A stretch of 36,855 nucleotides of DNA. Source: JALOAP01 sp964632355 (GTDB lineage Bacteria; Chloroflexota; Dehalococcoidia; Tepidiformales; Tepidiformaceae). The position numbers and the translations under genes are program-made. The DNA lies in NCBI GenBank assembly GCA_964632355.1, contig CAZWBW010000017.1, forward strand, positions 1-36,855, written 5' to 3'. Shown here one piece after another: positions 1 to 7,186 of this stretch (position 1 is the first letter of the stretch; each line of letters opens with the position of its first letter). Under the pieces are notes generated by a model, which saw only the letters and a program-made list of their open reading frames with translations, made no database searches and was not told where the DNA came from.

Positions 1-561
1 GCGCACCTCGTCCTTTGTCAGCCCGCCGATGGGCAGCAGCAGCCGCGCGAGCTGCTCCTGTCCGAGCATGTACAGCACGTACGACTGGTCCTTCGCGGCG
101 TCGACGCCCTTCAGGAGGCGGAACCGGTGTTCGCCGTTCTCCCCATCGTCCACAGCTTCGACGCGCGCGTAGTGGCCGGTCGCGACGTAGTCGGCTTCGA
201 GCGCCGGGAGCCGGTCGATGAGCGCCCGGTACTTGATGTACTCGTTGCAGCGCACGCACGGGTTCGGCGTCCGGCCCGAAGCGTACTCGCGCACGAAGCG
301 GTCCACCACGTGCTCGCGGAACTCCTCCTCGAAGTTCATCACGTAGTGGCGGATGCCGATCTGGTGGGCGACGCGGCGCGCATCGTCGATGTCTTCGATG
401 CTGCAGCATTGCTGATGGCCGGAGAACTCTTCGGGCCGCGTCTCGGTCCAGAGACGCATGGTGACACCGATGACTTCGTAGCCCTGTTCGTGCAGCAAGG
501 CTGCAGCGACGGAGCTATCGACTCCACCAGACATGCCGACAACGACGCGAGGACGTGGCAT
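1..561 (-). CDS. mnmA: tRNA-specific 2-thiouridylase MnmA (C-terminus beyond window)
   Basis: The enzyme activates U34 of tRNA Lys/Glu/Gln with ATP and transfers sulfur to give 2-thiouridine. The 187 residues present include the PP-loop SGGVDSS (residues 11-17), the TPNP..RCN segment whose second cysteine (about C105) aligns with the catalytic Cys of the family, and the AKDQSYVLY motif. The second catalytic Cys should lie beyond the left edge. The ATG at 561 is preceded by AAAGGA at a workable distance, and the reading starts at the expected N-terminus (MPRPRVVVGMSGGVDSS). It is divergent from rsfS, sharing a 77-base intergenic region. The family assignment is secure. Confidence 0.95.
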   Translation of the reverse strand, partial: MPRPRVVVGMSGGVDSSVAAALLHEQGYEVIGVTMRLWTETRPEEFSGHQQCCSIEDIDDARRVAHQIGIRHYVMNFEEEFREHVVDRFVREYASGRTPNPCVRCNEYIKYRALIDRLPALEADYVATGHYARVEAVDDGENGEHRFRLLKGVDAAKDQSYVLYMLGQEQLARLLLPIGGLTKDEVR

Positions 562-638
562 TTTGCTAAGATCCTTTGTGGATGGCGCTGCCCAATAGAC
601 TCTGTGGCGCCGAGGGAAGCTAACTGAATTCCGAAGCG

Positions 639-971
639 TTGGCCCAGCGGGCCGTCGATATCCTTTCGGAGCGGCAAGCGCTCGATCTTGCGCTGATCGA
701 CATCTCGCGCTCCGCTACGTTCACCGATTACTTCGTGATTGCGACGGCGCAGTCGCCTCTCCAGTTTAGCGCGCTCGAAGAGGCGTTGGAGAAGGAGCTG
801 AAAAAGGAAGGCCACGAACTGCGCCATCGCGAAGGTTCGAAGGACAGCGGCTGGATGTTGTTGGACTTCGGCGACCTCATCGTGCACATCTTTTCGCCCG
901 AAAAGCGCGAATACTACCGCCTCGAAGAGCTCTGGGGCCGCACGAGCCCGGTCGTACGGTTCACGGGCTAG
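639..971 (+). CDS. rsfS: Ribosomal silencing factor RsfS
   Basis: RsfS binds ribosomal protein uL14 on the 50S subunit and blocks subunit joining when nutrients are scarce. The DYFVIATAQSPLQ segment and the GWMLLDFGDLIVHIF block, followed by YYRLEELW, are the family hallmarks; 110 residues is the usual length. The start is doubtful. The listed TTG at 639 lies 21 bases from the only Shine-Dalgarno-like run (AGGGA, 613-617), whereas a CTG at 624 in the same frame has a 6-base spacer and adds LNSEA, which fits family N-termini (SEELA-like). An in-frame TAA at 621 limits extension. The neighbouring mnmA points the other way, so this is a single gene or the first of an open unit. Confidence 0.93.
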   Translation: MAQRAVDILSERQALDLALIDISRSATFTDYFVIATAQSPLQFSALEEALEKELKKEGHELRHREGSKDSGWMLLDFGDLIVHIFSPEKREYYRLEELWGRTSPVVRFTG

Positions 972-1120
972 GGCTGTCGGCCAGCGGCCCATCGGCTCTC
1001 AGACATCAGCTCTGAGTTCCCCGGCCCGGACCCTGGCTCCGGACATCCGAGAGTGCCGTCCGTTCCGTGTAACCGAACCCGGAGGCCGGCCCGCCGAGAG
1101 CCGGACGGCCCTCTACACGA

Positions 1121-1141
1121 TTGACACGCGCGCACGCGTGT
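1121..1141 (+). promoter_or_regulatory. Candidate promoter -35 with overlapping palindrome, upstream of the HtrA-like gene
   Basis: A perfect TTGACA (1121-1126) is overlapped by the palindrome ACACGCG-N4-CGCGTGT (1124-1141). The best -10 (TAGCCG at 1141) is weak and only 14 bases away, so the promoter is uncertain. The position of the palindrome, over and just after the -35, is where a repressor would bind. The rest of the 972-1203 gap holds degenerate short-word repeats (973-1022) and no gene. Confidence 0.4.
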
Positions 1142-1203
1142 AGCCGTGACCCGCTGCATGGGCCGGGGTGTGAGATAGCGGCACCTCGCCCCGGAGTCCG
1201 CCC

Positions 1204-2307
1204 ATGTCTGCCGCCGCTCCGCTGCTTCGCGCCACCCTCCCTGCGTTCCTGTTCGCAATGCTCCTTGCCGGTTCGGCCTGCGACCGCGGCGATGGCATCT
1301 CCCGCGCCGACGGGAGTGATCCTGCATCCCGCGACGGGGTGCTCGCGTCGCGGCAGGATGCCGTGGCCGGCCAGCAGGCCGGGGACGTAGCCGATATCGC
1401 CGCTCGGGCAGGGAACTCGGTCGTCCGCGTCGGCGTGAACTGCCAGCCCGGCGGCACGGTCTGCCAGGGCACGGGCAGCGGCTGGCTCTACGACGACGAT
1501 GGGCACTTCGTCACCAACAACCACGTCGTCACGCTCGAAAATCGCGTGACGAACCCGCAGAACATCATCCTCACCACCATCGATGGCCGCGTGCTCGAAG
1601 CCCGGCTCGTCGGCCGCGATCCGCTGAGCGACCTCGCCGTGCTCGAAAGCGATGTGGACGACATGGACCCGCTCGAGCTGGGCAGCGCCGAAGATGCCCG
1701 CATCGGCGAACCGGTCATCGCCATCGGCTATGCGCTCGACCTTGGCCTCGCGCCGAGCGTGACGACCGGCGTGGTGAGCGCGAAGGAGCGCGCGCTGCTC
1801 GACCCCACCGCACAGTTCTTCGGCCTCCTGCAGACCGACGCCGCCATCAATCCCGGCAACTCCGGTGGACCCTTGCTCGACTTCTCCGGGCGGGTGCTTG
1901 GTGTGAACACCGCGACCATCCAGGGCGCGCAGGGCATCGGCTTCGCCGTGAGCGCCGAAACGGTGCGCGCCGTCGCTACCGAGATCCTCGAAAACGGCGC
2001 GGTCGACCGTGGCTTCCTCGGCATCGGGTTCCAGGAGGTCACCAGCGGGCTCGCCGATGCGCTCGACCTGCCCGTCGACGCCGGCATCCTCGTGCAGCAG
2101 GTGCTGCCCGGGTCCCCGGCCGACGCCGCTGGCCTCCGCGAAGGCGACGTCATCGTGCGCCTGGGCGATACCGACATCGAGACAACAGCGGACCTCACGC
2201 TCGCGCTGCTCGAAGCGAGCCCCGGCGACGAGGTGGAGGTCGAGTACCACCGCGGCGATGACGAGGAAGCGACGACGGTGACCCTCGGAGAGCCACCGGT
2301 CCCCTGA
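1204..2307 (+). CDS. HtrA/DegP-like S1C serine protease with one PDZ domain
   Basis: Predicted envelope quality-control protease. The N-terminus has a hydrophobic signal segment (residues 8-24) ending in AGSAC, a weak lipobox with Cys26, so it is probably exported and perhaps lipidated. The trypsin-like domain (about 65-250) carries His107 in TNNHVV, Asp143 in SDLAVL and Ser220 in NPGNSGGP, a complete triad. A single PDZ domain follows (about 260-355, GILVQQVLPGSPADAAGL). 367 residues suits a one-PDZ member. The ATG has GGAG seven bases upstream. It is monocistronic by appearance: the next gene has its own promoter box. Family sure; substrate unknown. Confidence 0.92.
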   Translation: MSAAAPLLRATLPAFLFAMLLAGSACDRGDGISRADGSDPASRDGVLASRQDAVAGQQAGDVADIAARAGNSVVRVGVNCQPGGTVCQGTGSGWLYDDDGHFVTNNHVVTLENRVTNPQNIILTTIDGRVLEARLVGRDPLSDLAVLESDVDDMDPLELGSAEDARIGEPVIAIGYALDLGLAPSVTTGVVSAKERALLDPTAQFFGLLQTDAAINPGNSGGPLLDFSGRVLGVNTATIQGAQGIGFAVSAETVRAVATEILENGAVDRGFLGIGFQEVTSGLADALDLPVDAGILVQQVLPGSPADAAGLREGDVIVRLGDTDIETTADLTLALLEASPGDEVEVEYHRGDDEEATTVTLGEPPVP

Positions 2308-2337
2308 CCGTCCGGAGACCCTTGCGGCACGGCTACG

Positions 2338-2343
2338 TATACT
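2338..2343 (+). promoter_or_regulatory. -10 box TATACT for a leaderless start at 2351
   Basis: TATACT ends 7 bases before the GTG at 2351 and no Shine-Dalgarno lies between, so transcription would begin at or next to the start codon. No convincing -35 is visible. Confidence 0.6.
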
Positions 2344-2350
2344 CGCTCCC

Positions 2351-3214
2351 GTGAACGAGGAAGCGACGCTGGCACCCGACCACGGCGAAGACGGCTACCT
2401 GACGCTGCACGGGCTTCGCCACCACTACATCCGCTGGGGCGACCCTGCCGGGGACCCCGTTGTGCTGCTCCATGGGCTGATGAACAACGGCCGCTACTGG
2501 GAACACGTGGCCCAGAAGCTGCGGCCGGAGTTCACCGTCTACGCGCCCGACCTTCGCGGGCACGGCGAAAGCGAGCACGCACCGGGCGGATACCTCGTCT
2601 GGGCCTTCGCGATGGACCTCCGTGCCTTCGCCGAAGAGCTCGATCTCGAAGCCTTTGACCTCGTTGCCCACAGCATCGGCAGCCGCGTCGCGATGTCCTA
2701 TGCGCGCGACCACAGCCACCGGCTGAAGCACCTCGTGTTGGCCGACATGGGCCCCCAGATGGCCGAGGCAGGCGCGCGTGGCATCCGGAAGAGCACCGGC
2801 GAGGCGCGCAAAGCGCCCGGCTTCGAGACCGAAGAGGCGGCGCTCGAATACTTCGCGAAGATGTACCCGGGCCAGCCGCGCGACTTCCTCATGCGCCAGC
2901 TCGCCGCCTCACTTGTGCTCGACGAAGCGAGCGGCCACCTCGTCTTCCGCTTCGACCCCAAGATCAACGAAGCGACGGGACGCGCCGCACTTGTCGAGAT
3001 TCCCTACCTCTGGGAGAGCCTGCAGTACATCACCTGTCCGACGCTCATCATTCGCGCCGAAAAGAGCAAGGTGCTCTCCGACGAGATTGCGCGGCAGATG
3101 CTGAAGCACCTGCCGAACGCGCAGTACGAGGTGATCGCCGACGCGGGTCACCAGGTTCCGCTGCATCAGCCGGAAGCGTTCACCCGGGTCGTCAAGCAGT
3201 TTCTGCAGTCGTGA
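2351..3214 (+). CDS. Alpha/beta hydrolase
   Basis: A soluble 287-residue alpha/beta-hydrolase-fold enzyme. The oxyanion-hole strand reads VVLLHGLMNNG (about 37-47), the nucleophile elbow is AHSIGS with Ser108, and the catalytic His is His267 in DAGHQVPLHQPEAF. The acidic residue after strand 6 is not obvious (RAEKSKVLSDE in this region). There is no signal peptide. The start is GTG, chosen because a TATACT box sits immediately upstream and no in-frame alternative has a ribosome site. The substrate cannot be told from sequence: esterases, lactonases, haloperoxidase-like and MhpC-type C-C hydrolases all share this layout. It stands alone between the protease and a zinc-ribbon gene. Confidence 0.88.
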   Translation: MNEEATLAPDHGEDGYLTLHGLRHHYIRWGDPAGDPVVLLHGLMNNGRYWEHVAQKLRPEFTVYAPDLRGHGESEHAPGGYLVWAFAMDLRAFAEELDLEAFDLVAHSIGSRVAMSYARDHSHRLKHLVLADMGPQMAEAGARGIRKSTGEARKAPGFETEEAALEYFAKMYPGQPRDFLMRQLAASLVLDEASGHLVFRFDPKINEATGRAALVEIPYLWESLQYITCPTLIIRAEKSKVLSDEIARQMLKHLPNAQYEVIADAGHQVPLHQPEAFTRVVKQFLQS

Positions 3215-3281
3215 TTGTAAATTTCTCGACAACTACGTGCGGATACGGCACTGGAGTGGTGTCTGGCATCTAGGGACCGTC

Positions 3282-3340
3282 TAAGCTGGATCGTGAAGGT
3301 TGCGAAATCCTCACAAATCGATAGGAGGATGGTTCGCAAC
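3282..3340 (+). promoter_or_regulatory. Promoter -10 and 14-bp 5'-UTR hairpin upstream of the small zinc-ribbon gene
   Basis: TAAGCT (3282-3287) can serve as a -10, placing the RNA start near 3294. The leader then folds into a hairpin: GTTGCGAA plus ATCCTC (3299-3312) pairs with GAGGAT plus TTCGCAAC (3325-3330 and 3333-3340), interrupted only by a two-base bulge (3331-3332), with a 12-base loop. The stem hides an AGGAGG-like run (3324-3328). The Shine-Dalgarno used by the gene (GAGGGAG, 3342-3348) starts one base after the stem, so folding could control access to it. The rest of the leader is unremarkable. Confidence 0.55.
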
Positions 3341-3356
3341 TGAGGGAGTAGAACCC

Positions 3357-3500
3357 GTGCAGCAGCGGACGGAAACTTGCCGCGAAGGAACGCACCAGTA
3401 TGTGGCGGTTGCCACGCAGGGCGGCGCTTACCTGGTGTGCAAGCAGTGTGAGCAGCGCGTCCCCGTTCCCGCGGATGGCAACACCTCGGGAGCCCGCTAG
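3357..3500 (+). CDS. Small zinc-ribbon-like protein (47 aa)
   Basis: A short, probably real gene: GTG start with GAGGGAG 8 bases upstream, no in-frame competitor with a better site. The protein has a Cys in TCREGTH, then CKQC (VCKQCEQR), giving a C...H...CxxC pattern that could bind one metal. It is hydrophilic, without signal peptide or membrane segment. I do not recognise a named family; the closest idea is a mini zinc-ribbon or nucleic-acid-binding protein. The structured leader suggests that its translation is controlled. The opposite-strand gene ends 50 bases downstream (convergent). Confidence 0.6.
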   Translation: MQQRTETCREGTHQYVAVATQGGAYLVCKQCEQRVPVPADGNTSGAR

Positions 3501-3549
3501 GCCAATCGCGCGACTTCCCGTGACTCTTCGCCACGGCTTCCGCCGGACA

Positions 3550-4803
3550 TCATCCGGGGCCTGTCGTGCGTTGCGCTCGCTTCACCAGCCGGTCACGGCG
3601 GTGGCGAAGCGCCTCGACGCTCGTCGGGCTCCCAGGCCGGCCGGGGCGAACCAATCCGCGGCTGACCAGCGACAGGGCTTCGTCGACGAGCTCCAGCGCC
3701 CGGGGGTAGTCCCGGCGGCGGTGCTCGTGGTACTTCGCCAACTCGACATAGGGCAGAACGCGGCGCCCTCGTGGTTCGGCCAGCAGCCGCTCCCACCAGG
3801 CGGCGGCTTCGTCGTGGCGACCCAGCGCCCGGCAGCACCGCGCTGCGCGCTCCATCGCCTCGAGGCGCTGTGCCCGGCCAAGTCCGCGCTCGAGTGCTGC
3901 TTCGAAGTGCGCGAGCGCCGCTTCGTAGTCGCCCTCGTACTCGGCTGCCCGGGCGGCGTGCAGCGGATGCCCCTCACCTTCGACGACCGACGCGAGGTGT
4001 GCGGCGAGCGCCACCAGCGAGAGCACGTCCCACGCGTTGTGCCGCAGCACCGGCAGGATGTGTGTCGGGTCGCTCGTCCGGGCGAAGCGGAAGTAGCGCT
4101 CCGGGACTTCGTGCGAAGGGCAGTCGTCCTCACGTTCGAACCCGAGGAGCTGCACCTCCATGTGGGGCAGCCGGTGCGAATCGAACTCCCCGCGAAACAG
4201 CCGGCGGTTCGGATGCAAAAGGTCCAGGTGCGGGAGCTGCCGGAACGTCGGCTTCTGCCGCGAGAGGATGTAGCGCGCTTCTAGCAGCGGCAGGTCGAAC
4301 GACTTGCCGTTATAGCTCACGAGCGCGCCCGCCTCGGCCAGTTCGTTCGCAAACCCGCCGAGCAGACCGCCCTCGAACTGCGGGCCGGGCAACAGGTACT
4401 GCCGAAGCCGCAGCAGCGCACCATCGAACCGCGCGACGCCGGCGAGGAACACCATCGCACCCGCACCGCCCATCCCGGTCGTTTCGGTGTCGACGTAGAG
4501 GAGCTCGCGTGGATGGCGTTCGGCGAGCCGGGGGTCGCGCGCTTGCCCGGCCAGCCGGCCCAGGTCGAGCGAGAGCGCGCGGTGCAGGACCACGTTCCCG
4601 TGGGCGTACCCCGCTTCGTACACGCTTTCGATGACGTAGCCCGGGCCGTGCTCCGATTGGAACCAGCGCCCGCCCAGCGCCGAGAGGTCGGCCAATTCCG
4701 TGACGCTGTCGCTGCGAACGAGGCCTTCTTTGCGCGCTGGCTGGTTGAGCGCCGCCCGAAGCCGGTCGCGAAGAGGGGAGGTGCGGCTCGTACCACCGAA
4801 CAT
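3550..4803 (-). CDS. YprB-like RNase H-fold exonuclease with C-terminal helical repeats
   Basis: Predicted 3'-5' exonuclease of the YprB/RNase_H_2 type. Acidic catalytic residues are all present: Asp105 and Glu107 in VDTETTG, Asp170 in NGKSFDLPLLEARY, and Asp259 in RHNAWDVLSL. Residues about 275-400 form Ala/Glu-rich helical pairs resembling TPR repeats (YEGDYEAALAHFEAALERG), as in YprB proteins. I chose ATG 4803 over the longer ATG at 4833 because a CATACT box (4817-4812) ends 8 bases before it and lies inside the longer reading, making 4833 impossible for a transcript from that promoter. 417 residues. It is divergent from the toxin-antitoxin pair. Substrate not known. Confidence 0.88.
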   Translation of the reverse strand: MFGGTSRTSPLRDRLRAALNQPARKEGLVRSDSVTELADLSALGGRWFQSEHGPGYVIESVYEAGYAHGNVVLHRALSLDLGRLAGQARDPRLAERHPRELLYVDTETTGMGGAGAMVFLAGVARFDGALLRLRQYLLPGPQFEGGLLGGFANELAEAGALVSYNGKSFDLPLLEARYILSRQKPTFRQLPHLDLLHPNRRLFRGEFDSHRLPHMEVQLLGFEREDDCPSHEVPERYFRFARTSDPTHILPVLRHNAWDVLSLVALAAHLASVVEGEGHPLHAARAAEYEGDYEAALAHFEAALERGLGRAQRLEAMERAARCCRALGRHDEAAAWWERLLAEPRGRRVLPYVELAKYHEHRRRDYPRALELVDEALSLVSRGLVRPGRPGSPTSVEALRHRRDRLVKRAQRTTGPG

Positions 4804-4811
4804 ATGTGCGA

Positions 4812-4817
4812 AGTATG
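4812..4817 (-). promoter_or_regulatory. -10 box CATACT for leaderless exonuclease gene
   Basis: Read on the minus strand, CATACT is followed by 8 bases and the ATG at 4803, with no ribosome binding site. Confidence 0.5.
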
Positions 4818-4918
4818 GCCTCGCTTCGCACAAGGGGAAAGCGCGGCGTCACGCAGAAGGCACAGGCTCTCGACCGGATTACTCGCATGTGTAAGAGTGT
4901 CCCATCTCTGCTGGCAAT

Positions 4919-4936
4919 GTTAAGGAATGCATTAAC
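4919..4936 (+). promoter_or_regulatory. Candidate operator of the toxin-antitoxin pair
   Basis: GTTAA-N8-TTAAC (4919-4936) is a perfect palindrome, with a second palindrome AATGCATT nested inside (4926-4933). It sits directly before the toxin start, where the HTH antitoxin of such modules normally binds to repress its own operon. It is AT-rich in a GC-rich genome. Binding is inferred from position only. Confidence 0.5.
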
Positions 4937-4937
4937 A

Positions 4938-5321
4938 ATGCCGATGAAGCTCCTGTATGCTGGGGCACGGCATGACGTGCTCCTCTTTGTCGAACCGTCT
5001 GGCCGGTGCCAGGTCGAGGAGTACCTTGAAAGGCTGGACGATGCGTCGCTTCGACAGATCGATGCCATCATCACGCGGGCGGCGGATGACGGTCCCATCT
5101 TTCGCGAGGAGGGGCCCTGTCGGCGTATTCGCGGCGAGTTGTTCTCCGAATTCAAAGCACGGCGTGGACAGCGCGTGTTCTGGTTCCAGCATGGTCGCGC
5201 GATTGTCCTCTTCTACGGGTTCACCAAGCGACAGCAGCGAACGCCAGCGCGGGAAATCGCGAACGGCCGTCGCCGGTTCGTCGCGGCAAGCCAGGAGCTG
5301 GAAACGGAGCTAGAGCAATGA
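4938..5321 (+). CDS. HigB/Gp49-like toxin of a type II toxin-antitoxin system
   Basis: A RelE/ParE-superfamily protein of the phage-derived Gp49/HigB subgroup; such toxins usually cleave ribosome-bound mRNA. The recognisable core is GELFSEFKARRGQRVFWF, then GRAIVLFYGFTKRQQRTPA and EIANGRRRF, the typical basic C-terminal half. 127 residues. The ATG at 4938 is used, with AAGGA 11 bases upstream; an ATG at 4944 is the alternative. The last codons overlap the antitoxin start as ATGA, so translation is coupled. The toxin-first order is typical of HigBA. Activity is inferred from family, not shown. Confidence 0.85.
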   Translation: MPMKLLYAGARHDVLLFVEPSGRCQVEEYLERLDDASLRQIDAIITRAADDGPIFREEGPCRRIRGELFSEFKARRGQRVFWFQHGRAIVLFYGFTKRQQRTPAREIANGRRRFVAASQELETELEQ

Positions 5322-5638
5322 GCAAACTGACCGAGCGATTGGAGCAACTCAGAAAGACGCCCGAGTACGAACTCGAGTTGCTGAAGCTTGAAGTGTCAGA
5401 TGCGATCGCCGCGCGCATGCAGGAGCTCGAGATAAACCAGGCGGAACTCGCCCGCCGTATGGGTGTCTCCCGGGCGCGCGTTACGCAGATCCTCCGGGGG
5501 AACGACAACCTCACACTTCGAACGCTTGTACTCCTGGCGCATGCGTTGCAGTCGCGGCTTGTCGTTGGCATCGAGCCAGCGGACAGTGACACTTCGACTC
5601 CCGGGAGAGGCCTGGCGTTCGTTTCCGCGCAGGATTGA
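5318..5638 (+). CDS. XRE-family HTH antitoxin (HigA-like)
   Basis: The partner of the preceding toxin, expected to neutralise it and repress the operon. Residues about 40-75 form a Cro/XRE helix-turn-helix (NQAELARRMGVSRARVTQIL, then a TLRTL recognition follow-on). The N-terminal 25 residues are charged and helical (LEQLRKTPEYELELLKLE), the tail 80-106 looks disordered. The ATG overlaps the toxin stop by four bases. The palindrome at 4919-4936 is a likely target. It is convergent with the haemoglobin gene, with only 29 bases between the stops. Confidence 0.88.
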   Translation: MSKLTERLEQLRKTPEYELELLKLEVSDAIAARMQELEINQAELARRMGVSRARVTQILRGNDNLTLRTLVLLAHALQSRLVVGIEPADSDTSTPGRGLAFVSAQD

Positions 5639-5667
5639 GATCGTGAGGCCGGCACCAGCAGCCGACA

Positions 5668-6084
5668 CTACACCAGGTACGCGTCGCCCAGCGGCTCCCG
5701 AGGCACGTCCTGGCCAGCGTTGACCATGTGGCGCGCGAGCGGGCCGAACCGCTCGAAGATTATCGCCTGCGCTTCCTCCGGCACGTTGCACGCCTGCATC
5801 GCCGCGCGCATGTGCCGGAGCCAGCGCCCGGCCGCAAGTTCGTCGATCACGAACGGGAAGTGGCGGCGCCGAAGCCGCGGGTGGCCGTACTTTTCGCTGT
5901 ACACGGGTGGCCCGCCGGTCCACTGCTCGAGGAAGAGCTTCAGCTTCTGCTTCCCGGGTTCCAGGTTCTCCGGGTAGATCGGCCGCAGGTGGTCATCCTT
6001 TTCCACCCGTGCGTAGAACTCCTCGATGATCCGGTCGATACCTTCGCGGCCCCCAACCGCGTCGTACAGCGTCATTCCACCCAT
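5668..6084 (-). CDS. Group II truncated haemoglobin (GlbO-like)
   Basis: A soluble 2-on-2 globin for O2/NO chemistry. The 138-residue form has the proximal haem His at His75 in LRRRHFPFVID, preceded by YSEKYGHP, a group II signature, Tyr24 at the B10 position (EEFYARV) and a Trp in GRWLRHM (G8 region). The longest reading would begin at 6147, but an AATACT box (minus strand, 6096-6091) ends 6 bases before ATG 6084, so I place the start there; MGGMTLYDAVGG is also a normal globin beginning. The phosphotransferase start is 74 bases away on the other strand. Function as an oxygen/NO globin is from family knowledge. Confidence 0.9.
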   Translation of the reverse strand: MGGMTLYDAVGGREGIDRIIEEFYARVEKDDHLRPIYPENLEPGKQKLKLFLEQWTGGPPVYSEKYGHPRLRRRHFPFVIDELAAGRWLRHMRAAMQACNVPEEAQAIIFERFGPLARHMVNAGQDVPREPLGDAYLV

Positions 6085-6090
6085 ATGCTC

Positions 6091-6096
6091 AGTATT
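6091..6096 (-). promoter_or_regulatory. -10 box AATACT for leaderless globin gene
   Basis: AATACT on the minus strand, 6 bases before the ATG at 6084. It lies 47 bases from the plus-strand box for the neighbouring gene, so the two promoters are back to back. Confidence 0.5.
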
Positions 6097-6142
6097 GGCC
6101 ATCGTGCATTGGCGAGCGAACCCCGTTTCGCCGGACGCCCGG

Positions 6143-6148
6143 TACACT
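6143..6148 (+). promoter_or_regulatory. -10 box TACACT for leaderless phosphotransferase gene
   Basis: TACACT followed by 9 bases and GTG 6158. No Shine-Dalgarno in between and no clear -35. Confidence 0.5.
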
Positions 6149-6157
6149 GCGCGAATC

Positions 6158-7186
6158 GTGTCGGAATCGGCAAGCCCTCCGGCTGTTCCCCGCGCTCACG
6201 CCGCCATCATCGACGGCGTGCTGGGTTTGCTGGGCCGTGTTCGAACTGGTGATCCCGAACCAGTCGCGGATTCCCTCCTGAACGACAACTACCGGGTGCC
6301 CACCGACACGGGGGACCTGTTCATACGCATCCACCAGAAGGGTCGTTCCCGCGAGCGGGTTCTCCGCGAACAGCGGGTCGCGATGTGGGCTGGCGAGCGC
6401 GGCGTCCCGGTGCTCAAACCCCTGGCGGATGCGCGCGGCGCGACCACCTGGAACGTGCGGAACCGCTGGGTGTCCGTCTATCCCTTTGTCGCCGGGCCCA
6501 CCCTTCGGCGTGACGCGCTCGACCCGAGTGGCGCAGCGCTCCTCGGCGAACTCCACGGACAATTGCATGCGACCCTTCGAGACTTCCCCGCCGAGGGCAT
6601 GCCCGAGAGCAGCGAACTTACCTGGGACACCGAGGCCTCCATCGCGCTCCTCAGCCGCGTCGACGACCTCATCCGCTACTACCCCGCGCCGGGCGAGGCC
6701 CGTCTCCGTGCGCAGCGTGGCCTTCGCGAGCGCCTCGAACTGCTGGAAAGCGCCGAGCCGCGCCCATCGTCCGAATTCGCAATGGTCCCCCGGCAGGTGA
6801 CGCACGGCGACTTCCACGAACGCAACGTGCTGTTCAGCGAGGACGGGCAGGTGCTCGCGGTTGTCGATTGGGAAGGGACCTCGCTCGCGCCGCGCGTGTT
6901 CGAACTCCTCCGCGCTATCGCGTTCATGCGCCTCTGGGAGCCGCCGCTCCTCGACGCCTACCTCGACAGCTACCGGCGCTCCGTCTCGCTCGAACGCGAG
7001 GAGTGCGAAGCCGGTGTCGAGATGTGGTGGCAGCACGACCTCCACGACACGCGGGCGTTCCGCGAGGTGTTCATCGAAGGCAACAGGCGCTTCGAGCCGT
7101 TCCTCGAACAGAACGCGACGCGCCTGGCGGTGTTCCGCGACCCTGCGTTCCGGCGAGCCCTCGCCGAGGCGCTCGCCGGGGGCTGA
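6158..7186 (+). CDS. APH/ChoK-type phosphotransferase family protein
   Basis: A small-molecule kinase of the aminoglycoside-phosphotransferase/homoserine-kinase-II fold. The catalytic loop HGDFHERN gives His216, Asp218 and Asn223, and the metal-binding Asp237 sits in VVDWEG. An N-terminal lobe with NDNYRV and LFIRIH strands precedes the helical C-lobe. I use GTG 6158 (342 residues) rather than the upstream ATG 6026, because the latter runs across the globin promoter and start, and TACACT lies just before the GTG. The family covers aminoglycosides, choline, homoserine, fructosamine and others; nothing here points to a drug-resistance function. It is convergent with the next gene, stops adjacent. 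Confidence 0.85.
   Translation: MSESASPPAVPRAHAAIIDGVLGLLGRVRTGDPEPVADSLLNDNYRVPTDTGDLFIRIHQKGRSRERVLREQRVAMWAGERGVPVLKPLADARGATTWNVRNRWVSVYPFVAGPTLRRDALDPSGAALLGELHGQLHATLRDFPAEGMPESSELTWDTEASIALLSRVDDLIRYYPAPGEARLRAQRGLRERLELLESAEPRPSSEFAMVPRQVTHGDFHERNVLFSEDGQVLAVVDWEGTSLAPRVFELLRAIAFMRLWEPPLLDAYLDSYRRSVSLEREECEAGVEMWWQHDLHDTRAFREVFIEGNRRFEPFLEQNATRLAVFRDPAFRRALAEALAGG

Noticed and set aside
4957..5313. TATGCT box followed by an ATG inside the toxin gene
   Set aside because: The spacing is 10 bases and the reading is out of frame with the toxin; it lies inside a well supported family protein.
6026..6157. Longer start of the phosphotransferase
   Set aside because: The added codons overlap the globin start and promoter and the box for GTG 6158; the added residues resemble no family member.
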